Origin: UBA2386 sp046306335
GTDB taxonomy: Bacteria > Planctomycetota > UBA1135 > UBA2386
Reading direction: 5' to 3'
NCBI GenBank assembly: GCA_046306335.1
Contig: JBKDXM010000108.1
Location: 1-64,000 of the forward strand
DNA: 64,000 nucleotides
The notes under the pieces are model-generated. The model saw only the letters and a list, made by a program, of their open reading frames with translations. It made no database searches and had not been told where the DNA came from. Both the position numbers and the translations under genes were made by a program. Below, one piece after another: positions 48,576-55,683 of the stretch (position 1 is its first letter; each line of letters starts with the position of its first letter).

Positions 48576-50155
48576 GTCCGCGCCGGTTCGGATTGGTCGC
48601 GCAACTCGTCGTCGGCGGCCTGTTGTTGCTGGCGTTCTGGGCGCTGCTGGTGTGGGTGTCGTCGCGGCCGGCGCTGAAGGCGTTGGTCGACCTGACGCCG
48701 CAGCAGGTGAACTCGATCGATCCCGCCAGCGAGGACCTGCTGCGCGAACTGCGCGGGCGCAAGGCCGAGATCGAGTTCCACCAGTTCTATCCGCCCTACG
48801 CCGGGGCGGCGACCGACGACTGGAAGCGGCAGGAGTTCCGCATCCGCGACCGGCTGCGCGAGTTGACCCGCCTGCTGCTGGTCCGCTACCAGTTCCTGGG
48901 CGGCGAGAACGTCAAGATCGTCGCGCACGACTTCTACGCCGACACGCAGCGGACGCGCGAGGACGCGCAGGCGTTCGGCTACAGCGATGGCGAGAGCGAC
49001 GTGCTCGTCGTCGCGGTGCGCTTGCCGGGCCGCGAGCGGCGCTTCCGCAAACTGTCGCTGCCGCTCGACCTCGGCCAGATCGAGCGGTCGAACCCCGGCG
49101 CGGCGCCGCTGAGCCGCGCCAGCCTGCCGGTGCTCAAGAAGTTCGTCGGCGAGGAGCAGATCAGCTCGGCGCTCAAGGGCTTGCTGGTCGAGGGCGTGCC
49201 GGTCGCCTACCTGCTGCGCGACTTCTCGCCGCTGCTAAGTCTCGGCGAGACCGCGTTCGGCTACAGCGGCTTCCTCGCGGCGCTGGCCAAGAGCGGCTTC
49301 GAAGTGCGCGAGTGGCGGACCAGCCAGCAGGCGGCCGTCCCCGACGACGCCGCGTTGGTGATCGTGCTCGAGCCGACGGCGGAGTTCCCGGAGCGCACGG
49401 CCCAGGCGCTGTTCGACTACCTGCGGCGCGGCGGGCGGTTGTTCCTGAATCCGGCGTGGAGTCCGTTGCCGGACGGCAACAGCGACGGCGGCCGCCTCGG
49501 CGAACTGCTGGGCTACGAATTGAGCCGCCGGCCGGTGTTCCACCTGATCCGCGAGACGAGCGGCCGGACCGCCGGACGCGGGCTCGATGGCGATCCCGCC
49601 GTCGCCAAGCTGCAGATGCTCGTCAATCCGTTGCATCCGACGACGCGCCGGCTGGCGCAGTCGGGACGGCCGATGGAGGTGGCGACGGCGCGCGCGGTGC
49701 GCGAACGGCCCGGCGCGCCGGCGGCGGTCCGGCGGGAGGCCTTGCTGCGGACCGGCGAACAGGGCTGGCTGGCCGAGCCGGGACCGGATGGGTACCCGAG
49801 CTACCGCGCGCCCGGCACGACGCTGCAGTCGTTCGACGTCGCGATGGCGTTCGAGATCGACGTCGCCGCGGACGCGGCGCGGCCCGATGGCCCCAAGACC
49901 GGGCAGGCGGTCGTCGTCGGCGGCGTGTTCTGCAACAACGCCGGCATGTCCTTGTTCGGCGACTTCGCGCTCAACGTCTGCAATTGGATGGCCGAGCGGC
50001 GCGCGCTCATGGACCTGAAGGCGCCCGGTTACGAGGCGAAGTACCTGTCGATCCAACCGCAGCAACTGACCCGCATCGGCTGGTTCGTCGTCTGGGGCGT
50101 GCCGGGCGCCTTCCTGCTGGTCGGTTCGATCGTGTTCTTCCGGCGGAGGCAATGA
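48572..50155 (+). CDS. GldG-like ABC-associated substrate-binding/auxiliary membrane protein
   Basis: 527 aa. One N-terminal membrane segment (LVVGGLLLLAFWALLVWVS) and one at the C-terminus (WFVVWGVPGAFLLVGSIVFFRRR) bracket a large periplasmic region. That region has the GldG-family features: KAEIEFHQFYPPY near 65, RDRLRELTRLLLVRY, DFYADTQRTREDAQ, EEQISSALKGLL, and a glutamine-amidotransferase-like strand order with VLEPTAEFPERTAQALFDYLRRGGRLFLNP. In the ABC complex it is thought to contact the permease and substrate. Overlaps both neighbours by 4 nt. Confidence 0.85.
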   Translation: MSPRRFGLVAQLVVGGLLLLAFWALLVWVSSRPALKALVDLTPQQVNSIDPASEDLLRELRGRKAEIEFHQFYPPYAGAATDDWKRQEFRIRDRLRELTRLLLVRYQFLGGENVKIVAHDFYADTQRTREDAQAFGYSDGESDVLVVAVRLPGRERRFRKLSLPLDLGQIERSNPGAAPLSRASLPVLKKFVGEEQISSALKGLLVEGVPVAYLLRDFSPLLSLGETAFGYSGFLAALAKSGFEVREWRTSQQAAVPDDAALVIVLEPTAEFPERTAQALFDYLRRGGRLFLNPAWSPLPDGNSDGGRLGELLGYELSRRPVFHLIRETSGRTAGRGLDGDPAVAKLQMLVNPLHPTTRRLAQSGRPMEVATARAVRERPGAPAAVRREALLRTGEQGWLAEPGPDGYPSYRAPGTTLQSFDVAMAFEIDVAADAARPDGPKTGQAVVVGGVFCNNAGMSLFGDFALNVCNWMAERRALMDLKAPGYEAKYLSIQPQQLTRIGWFVVWGVPGAFLLVGSIVFFRRRQ

Positions 50156-51912
50156 TGGGTTGGCGCGGCATCCTGATCCTGTTCGCACTCGTCGCCGGCC
50201 TCGGCGTCGTGCTGCTGTTGACCGACGAGCAGACGCCGGTCGAGGTGCGGGCCGAGTCGCCGGTGCGGGAGGGGCGAGCGCTCGCCGACGCCACGATGGT
50301 GCGCTGGCAGTTCCGCGACCGGCCGCCCATCGAGGTGGGGCGCGGACCCGATGGCCGCTTCCAGATGCGCGAGCCGTTGGTCGACGTCGCTTCGGCCGCG
50401 TACATGAAGCAGATCTGCGATGCGTGGGAGAGCGCCCAGATGCGCAAGGCCCCGCTGGCCGACGACGCCGAGGGCCGGCGGCAGGCCGGGCTCGAGGAGC
50501 CGGAGTTGACGTTCCTCGCCCGCTTCCCCGATGGCCGCGAAGTCCGCGTCGACGTCGGCGCCGAAGGGCCGCTCGGCACGACGCGGTTCCTGCGCGCGCA
50601 CGGCGCGATCTGGGAGGGCGGGCAGGCGCTGTTGGAGTCGATGCGCGCGAACCCCGACGATCTGCGGGAGAAGGCCGTGTTCCGCAACGCCTTCGGCAGC
50701 GTCGACGAACTGCGCGTCGACCACCGGCTCGACTCCGGCGCCCGGGAACTCGTCCACCTGAAGCTGGGCGAGGGCGGCTGGCGGCTGCTCGCTCCGGTCA
50801 CCGGCCGGGCCGACCCGGCCGCGGCCCGTCAGTTCGTGACCGCGGTCCTGTCGCTGCGCGTCGACCACTTCGCGCCCGGCATCGCCCGCACGCCCGACGC
50901 CGAGCCCCGCCTGCGCATCACGGTTCACGGCCAGTTCGGCGAGGAGAAGCTGACGCTGTGGGACGAGCGCCACGAGTTGTACGGCTCGCTGCCCGGTCGC
51001 GGCCTGTTGTTCCACAGCACGAGCCAGCAGTACGCGCAGATCTTCGCCAACGCCAGCGAGCGCCTGCGCGCGCGCATCCTGTTGCCGTTCGCCGAGTCGG
51101 CGTTCGCCGAGCTGGTCGACTTCGTCGTCGATCCTGGCCAAGGTCGCGGCGATCGCATGCGGCTCGTGCGCGAGTCGCCGAGCGCCGATTGGCGGCTCGT
51201 CGAACCCGTCGAGGCGGCAACTCGGCCGACGCCGTGCAACGAGGCCTTGGAGGCGCTCCAGGTGCTCACCGCCGTCGAGTTCTGCGACGACGCGGCGGCG
51301 CGTCGGCCGCGCGCGGAAGAGCCGCGCTACGGCTTGCAGGCGGGGCGTCTCGCGGTCGCCGCCCGCGCCGCGCGCGACACCGCGGCGACGACGCTCTGGT
51401 TCGGCGCGGACGTCGACCGCGGCGAACCGCGCTTGACGCATGCGTGCCGCGCCGACGAACCGGACACCGTGGTGCTGGTGCCGGCTGGCAGCGTCGCCGT
51501 GCTGCGCCGGTCGTGGCTGGAGTACTGCGCGCTGCGCGCCCTGCAGGTCGGGGCCATCGTCGAGCGCGTCGACCTCGCGCGTCCGGACGGCAGCAACCGC
51601 AGCTTCCGGCTCGAGGACGGCGTCTGGCGCCGCGTCGGGGCCGAGGCGGCCAGCCCGGAGGTCGGCGACTTCGTGCAGGACGAATTGCGCGACCTCGTCG
51701 CCGCGCGCGCGGTAGACGCCCGGCCGTCGCGCTACGACCGACCGGACTGGACCGTGCGGTTGCTGCGGCGAAACGGCGACGAACTCGCTTCACTGCGCGT
51801 CTTCGAGGACGGCCCGGAGCGGGCGCTCGTCGTGCAGGCGGGGGAACGCGGGCCCGTGGCGCACGAACTGACCGCGCGGCAGAGCCGCGACCTGCGAGCG
51901 CTCTGGCAGTAG
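50152..51912 (+). CDS. DUF4340 domain protein
   Basis: 586 aa. An N-terminal membrane anchor (ILILFALVAGLGVVLLLT) and a long, beta-rich extracytoplasmic part with repeated strand patterns such as VRWQFRDRPPIEVGRGPDGRFQMREP, FLARFPDGREVRVDVGAEGPLGTTRFLRAHG, LVRESPSADWRLVEPV and FRLEDGVWRRVG. DUF4340 proteins are the regular fourth member of GldAFG-type ABC operons; they are thought to form a periplasmic assembly with GldG. Start at ATG 50152 (MMG), overlapping the GldG stop. Confidence 0.82.
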   Translation: MMGWRGILILFALVAGLGVVLLLTDEQTPVEVRAESPVREGRALADATMVRWQFRDRPPIEVGRGPDGRFQMREPLVDVASAAYMKQICDAWESAQMRKAPLADDAEGRRQAGLEEPELTFLARFPDGREVRVDVGAEGPLGTTRFLRAHGAIWEGGQALLESMRANPDDLREKAVFRNAFGSVDELRVDHRLDSGARELVHLKLGEGGWRLLAPVTGRADPAAARQFVTAVLSLRVDHFAPGIARTPDAEPRLRITVHGQFGEEKLTLWDERHELYGSLPGRGLLFHSTSQQYAQIFANASERLRARILLPFAESAFAELVDFVVDPGQGRGDRMRLVRESPSADWRLVEPVEAATRPTPCNEALEALQVLTAVEFCDDAAARRPRAEEPRYGLQAGRLAVAARAARDTAATTLWFGADVDRGEPRLTHACRADEPDTVVLVPAGSVAVLRRSWLEYCALRALQVGAIVERVDLARPDGSNRSFRLEDGVWRRVGAEAASPEVGDFVQDELRDLVAARAVDARPSRYDRPDWTVRLLRRNGDELASLRVFEDGPERALVVQAGERGPVAHELTARQSRDLRALWQ

Positions 51913-51931
51913 CCGGCGCGCGCCCCGCCGG

Positions 51932-51937
51932 TATCGT
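51932..51937 (+). promoter_or_regulatory. Candidate -10 box TATCGT
   Basis: TATCGT followed by CTGCG, 11 nt before the ATG at 51949; short or absent leader. Confidence 0.4.
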
Positions 51938-51948
51938 CTGCGCCCCGC

Positions 51949-52452
51949 ATGGCCACCGGCAAGCAAGGCAAGGCGGACACCCGCCGCTACTGGCTGTTCA
52001 AGTCCGAACCCGACGCCTACGGCTTCGCGCAGTTCCAGCGCGACGGCCGCACGTTCTGGCACGGGGTGCGCAACTACGAGGCCCGCAACCTGCTGCGCGA
52101 CGCGATCCGGGTCGGCGACGGCGTGCTCTTCTACCACAGCAACGCCAAGCCCATGGCCGTGGTCGGCGTCGCGAAGGTGGTCAAGGCCGGCTATCCCGAC
52201 CATACGGCGTTCGAGCCCGAGCACGAGTACCACGATCCCGACAGCGACCCGTCCGACCCGACGTGGTTCATGGTCGACGTCGAGTGCGTCGGGGCGATGG
52301 CGAAGCCGGTAACGCGCGAGGCGATGAAGGCCGAGCCGGCGCTCGCCGACATGATGCTGCTGCGCGCCGGCAGTCGCCTGTCCGTGCAGCCGGTGACGCC
52401 CCGCGAGTGGCGGACGATCCTGGCGCTCGGCGGCCAGCGGGAGTCGTGGTGA
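51949..52452 (+). CDS. EVE domain-containing protein
   Basis: 167 aa. RRYWLFKSEPDAYGF at the start, WHGVRNYEARNLLRDAIRVGDGVLFYHSN, AVVGVAKVVKAGYPDHTAF and TWFMVDVECV are the EVE (PUA-like) fold landmarks; the aromatic cage that reads modified bases is formed from such residues. Likely binds modified nucleotides in DNA or RNA. The stop overlaps the start of the next gene (GTGA). Confidence 0.92.
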   Translation: MATGKQGKADTRRYWLFKSEPDAYGFAQFQRDGRTFWHGVRNYEARNLLRDAIRVGDGVLFYHSNAKPMAVVGVAKVVKAGYPDHTAFEPEHEYHDPDSDPSDPTWFMVDVECVGAMAKPVTREAMKAEPALADMMLLRAGSRLSVQPVTPREWRTILALGGQRESW

Positions 52453-53327
52453 GCGCTCGCGCATGGCTCGCGGCCGGCGTCGTCGCCGCGGCGTCCGCCT
52501 GCGGCCCGGCGGAGCCGCCGGGCTTCGACGGCCCATGGTCGGCTCTGCACGACGTCGCCGCCGACGTCTACCTCGTCAGCAACGTGTCCGGCGACCTCGC
52601 CGCGAAGGACGGCGACGGATACATCAGCCGACTCCGCCCCGATGGCGGCATGCAGCGTCACTGGATCCGCGGCGGCGTCGGCGGCGTCACGCTGCACGCT
52701 CCCAAGGGCATGGCGATCGTCGCCGGCGTGCTGCACGTCGCCGACGTCGACTGCGTCCGGCGTTTCGACGCGGCCAGCGGCGCGCCGCGCGGCGAGACCG
52801 CGATCCCAGGCGCCAGCTTCCTCGACGACGTCGCGGTCGGACCCGACGGCGGCGTGTACGTCACCGACCGGGGTTGCGACGCCGCCATGCGCGCGACCGG
52901 CACGGACGCGATCTGGCGCCTCGGGCCGGATGGCCCGCCGACGGTTCTGGCCAAGGGCGTGGCCCTGGGCCAGCCGTCGGCCCTCGTCGCGCGGCCGCAG
53001 GGGCTCTACGTCGTCAGCTGGCGCGACGGCACGTTCGCGCAGATCGACTACCGCGGTGTCCGCACGGAACTCGCGACGGCGCCGACGGCGAGGTTGACCG
53101 GACTGGTGCGACGCGAACGCGATGGCGTCGCCGCGTGGCTCGCGGCCTCCCAGGCCGGCCGCTGCCTCTATCGCTTCGATGCCACGGGCGGCGTGCAGCG
53201 GTTGCCGGGCGAGCCGACCGAGGCGGGCGACCTCGCGCTCGACGTCGGCCGCGATCGCTTGCTGGTGCCGTTGTTCGCCGCCGATCGCCTGGAGATCGTC
53301 CCGCTCGCCGCGGCCGGCGGGCGGTAG
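52449..53327 (+). CDS. NHL/SMP-30-like beta-propeller lipoprotein
   Basis: 292 aa from GTG 52449, overlapping the EVE stop. Lipobox AAASACGP (Cys about 18). Repeating blades: YISRLRPDGGM, GMAIVAGVLHVADVDCVRRFD, SFLDDVAVGPDGGVYVTDRG, ALVARPQGLYVVSWRDGTFAQID, LALDVGRDRLLVPLFAADRLEIV, about six in all. Reads like a surface or periplasmic propeller with a possible lactonase-like fold, without a confident metal site. Terminates 12 nt before clpS. Confidence 0.78.
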   Translation: MSARAWLAAGVVAAASACGPAEPPGFDGPWSALHDVAADVYLVSNVSGDLAAKDGDGYISRLRPDGGMQRHWIRGGVGGVTLHAPKGMAIVAGVLHVADVDCVRRFDAASGAPRGETAIPGASFLDDVAVGPDGGVYVTDRGCDAAMRATGTDAIWRLGPDGPPTVLAKGVALGQPSALVARPQGLYVVSWRDGTFAQIDYRGVRTELATAPTARLTGLVRRERDGVAAWLAASQAGRCLYRFDATGGVQRLPGEPTEAGDLALDVGRDRLLVPLFAADRLEIVPLAAAGGR

Positions 53328-53330
53328 AGT
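53325..53330 (+). promoter_or_regulatory. Candidate -10 box TAGAGT for clpS
   Basis: TAGAGT with the spacer GTCGCCGCC, 9 nt before the ATG of clpS at 53340. The box includes the stop codon of the preceding gene. Confidence 0.4.
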
Positions 53331-53339
53331 GTCGCCGCC

Positions 53340-53636
53340 ATGGTGCGCGTGAAGACCAAGGAACAGACCGAGACGAGGTCGAAGCCGGAGACGGCGCTGG
53401 CGCGGCCGTGGAACGTCGTCGTGCACGACGATCCGGTGACGCTGATGGGATACGTGACGCGCGTCTTCATGCAGGTGTTCGGCTACGACGAGAGCAAGGC
53501 GCGCAAGCTGATGATGGAAGTGCACAAGACCGGCCGCTCGATCGTCTGGACCGGCGCCCGCGAGCAGGCGGAGATCTACGCGCAGAAGCTGCAGGCGCAC
53601 CATCTGCTGACCACGCTGGAGCTCGTCGATGCGTGA
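53340..53636 (+). CDS. clpS: ATP-dependent Clp protease adaptor ClpS
   Basis: 98 aa, normal size. PWNVVVHDDPVTLMGYVTRVFMQVFGY, AHKLMMEVHKTGRSIVWTG-type segment (KLMMEVHKTGRSIVWTGARE) and the end LTTLE give the ClpS fold that binds destabilising N-terminal residues and hands substrates to ClpA/ClpC. The NDD-like VHDDPVT holds the residues contacting the alpha-amino group. The next gene is a DUF2017-like protein 45 nt away, an association known from Actinobacteria. Confidence 0.93.
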   Translation: MVRVKTKEQTETRSKPETALARPWNVVVHDDPVTLMGYVTRVFMQVFGYDESKARKLMMEVHKTGRSIVWTGAREQAEIYAQKLQAHHLLTTLELVDA

Positions 53637-53681
53637 GCCATCGCCCGGCGGCGCACCCTGCCTGCGGGGAGGGCGTTGACC

Positions 53682-54200
53682 ATGTGGGTCGCCCGCGTCG
53701 ACGAAGGCTGGTTGTTCGGCGATCTGTCGCCGCGCACTGCGGAGATCCTCAAGGGGATCCCGATGCTGCTCGAGAGCGAGGACCCGCGCGTCCGCGCGCG
53801 CCTGTTGCCTGAGACCCTCGCGGACGAAGGCCACGAGGCCGATTGGCGCGCGCATGCCGTACCGGAGCTGGAGCGCCTGTTCGCCTCGCGTGCGACGCTT
53901 GTCGGCCGCGATCTCGCGGCGATGCGTCCGATGAAGTCCGGTGGCAAGTTGCTGCTGCTCGTGACCAACCCGCACGCCAGCGCCTGGCTGGCGGCGCTCA
54001 ACGCCGCGCGGTTGGCGCTGTACGCGCTCAACGACCTCACCGCGACGCACATGGAGATGGACAGCGCCGAGCCCGCGACGGCGCAGCAGCGGCAGGCGAT
54101 CGCGAGCATCCACCTGATGGCGGAGATGCAGTCGGTGCTGCTCGGCGACGAGGCGTTGGAGTCGTGCGGACCGATGGCCGACCTCGAAGCAGACCTCTGA
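53682..54200 (+). CDS. DUF2017-like protein, ClpS-linked
   Basis: 172 aa, helical, no signal or membrane segment. Segments ERLFASRATLVGRDL, WLAALNAARLALYALNDL and MAEMQSVLLGDEAL show the pattern of the DUF2017 family, which is encoded after clpS in Actinobacteria; adjacency to clpS here supports the call. May modulate or use the Clp adaptor. ATG 53682 is preceded by GGGGAGGG, a fair ribosome-binding site with the normal spacing to the ATG; an in-frame TTG at 53676 is possible. Confidence 0.65.
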   Translation: MWVARVDEGWLFGDLSPRTAEILKGIPMLLESEDPRVRARLLPETLADEGHEADWRAHAVPELERLFASRATLVGRDLAAMRPMKSGGKLLLLVTNPHASAWLAALNAARLALYALNDLTATHMEMDSAEPATAQQRQAIASIHLMAEMQSVLLGDEALESCGPMADLEADL

Positions 54201-54370
54201 AGGCCTGAGCGACGATTGCGCGGCAGGCGCCGAGCCGGCGCCACCGCAGTGGACCGGGCGAAGCCGGGCGTCGGGCCGCCGCAGCGCGGGTTCGACTCGC
54301 CCCGGCTGCGCGCCTGCGTCACGGCAGCACGCCGGGCGGCTTGGCCTGCCGTGACGCGGACGCTCGGGCG

Positions 54371-55492
54371 TCAGTAGCCCTGGCCGACCAGGATTCGAAC
54401 GCCGTTGCTGGCGGCGAGGCCGAACGGGTTGTTGGTCGTCAGGGCCAACGCCTGCGCCGACAGCACGACGCCGACCAGCGTCGGCGACGACGGCACCGCG
54501 AGCGTCGTCGTGCTCGCGCCACCCGTCGTCAACGAGCCGCTGAACAGGCCGATGTCGAGGCTGGTGTAGGCTTCGCACCCGGTCATGCCCAGCGGACCGA
54601 GCGGCAAGCCGGGGTTCTGCACGATCGTGCCGTAGCCGAAGAACGCCAACGGCGACGCCGCGGGAACCGTCGCGGCCCGCAGCGTGTAGTTGGCGTTGCC
54701 CAGCGTCGGCAGGCCGACGCTGGCGAGCGTCAGGCCGTCGCAGCCGAGACCATAGGTCTGCGCGTCCGAGCAGTTCGCCGGCGCGCCGAGCAGCGTGTAG
54801 CTGAAGCCGGGATTGGACGGCACGAACAGCAGGGTGTTCGAGGCCATGTCGAAGCCGTTCGGCGCAGCCCAGTTCTCGAACGTCGTGTTGTTCGTGCTCG
54901 TGCCACCGACCGAGAGATCGAGGCTGACAGGAGCGGTGACGCCGCCGGCCGGGGTGACGCCACAGATGCCGTTGTCGGACACGCCGCCGAACGTCGAGTT
55001 GTTGGTGACGCCGGGCCCGTAGACGAACCGGATCAGGCCGCCGACGTCGAGTTGCAGCTGGAAGCTGAAGCGCGGCGCCGCGATGCCATACGAGCGCACG
55101 TTCCACCACGTGACCGTGCAGGTCGTCGCCGTGCTCTTGATGAAGCACTCGCCGCCGCCGGTCAGTTCCATGTCGCAGTACAGCGGCGCGATCTTCGGAC
55201 CGCCGGCGACGAAGTTGGCGACCGTCGGGGTGTAGAGCGCGGCGGAGCCGCTCGTCAGCGGCGCCGGTGTGCCGTTGTTCGACAGTTGCACGAAGCCGTG
55301 GTCGTTGACGTGGATGTTCGTGTAGGTCGCGCCGGCGAACGGGAACGCGAAGCCGATCGGCTGGATCGGGTACACGGTGTCGACCGTGTTGAGCCCGAGG
55401 CGGGTGCCGAAGTCGCCGGTGAAGCACTGTTGGGCCGCAGCCGGGCCGGCGAGCAGGAGGGACAGAACGGTGGCGAGAATGCGTGGTTGCAT
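54371..55492 (-). CDS. Secreted nidogen-like / planctomycete surface protein
   Basis: 373 aa with signal peptide (ILATVLSLLLAGPAAAQ). The N-terminal half has IHVNDHGFVQLSNNG, FVAGGPKIAPLYCDMEL and TTCTVTWWNVRSYG, the nidogen-type NIDO arrangement seen in exported proteins, followed by FSYTLLGAPANCSDAQTYGLGCDGL, a Cys-containing segment found at the start of the C-terminal domain common in planctomycete exported proteins, which ends here in NNPFGLAASNGVRILVGQGY. Rich in Asn, Thr, Gly and Ala. Probably a surface or matrix protein. A TATACG stretch near 55545 on the minus strand could be its promoter. Confidence 0.7.
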   Translation of the reverse strand: MQPRILATVLSLLLAGPAAAQQCFTGDFGTRLGLNTVDTVYPIQPIGFAFPFAGATYTNIHVNDHGFVQLSNNGTPAPLTSGSAALYTPTVANFVAGGPKIAPLYCDMELTGGGECFIKSTATTCTVTWWNVRSYGIAAPRFSFQLQLDVGGLIRFVYGPGVTNNSTFGGVSDNGICGVTPAGGVTAPVSLDLSVGGTSTNNTTFENWAAPNGFDMASNTLLFVPSNPGFSYTLLGAPANCSDAQTYGLGCDGLTLASVGLPTLGNANYTLRAATVPAASPLAFFGYGTIVQNPGLPLGPLGMTGCEAYTSLDIGLFSGSLTTGGASTTTLAVPSSPTLVGVVLSAQALALTTNNPFGLAASNGVRILVGQGY

Positions 55493-55683
55493 GGAGGAGA
55501 TCCGAGGTTCGAGCGCGGTCGCAGACGAGTTCCGCGACCTTCGGTACGTATACCTCGGCACACGCCGCTGCCAGAGGGGGGTGCTGGACTCCGGGCGGCA
55601 GGGGGCCGACCTGCGCGCCGGGTCGCACGCGCCTTCGCCGCGTCCCGGCGCGTCGTGCCGGCGACGCCAGCAACCGCAACGCC

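Noticed and set aside
54275..54310. tRNA T-arm-like GGTTCGACTCGC
   Set aside because: The stem does not pair over five bases with a seven-base loop and no upstream D or anticodon arm is present.
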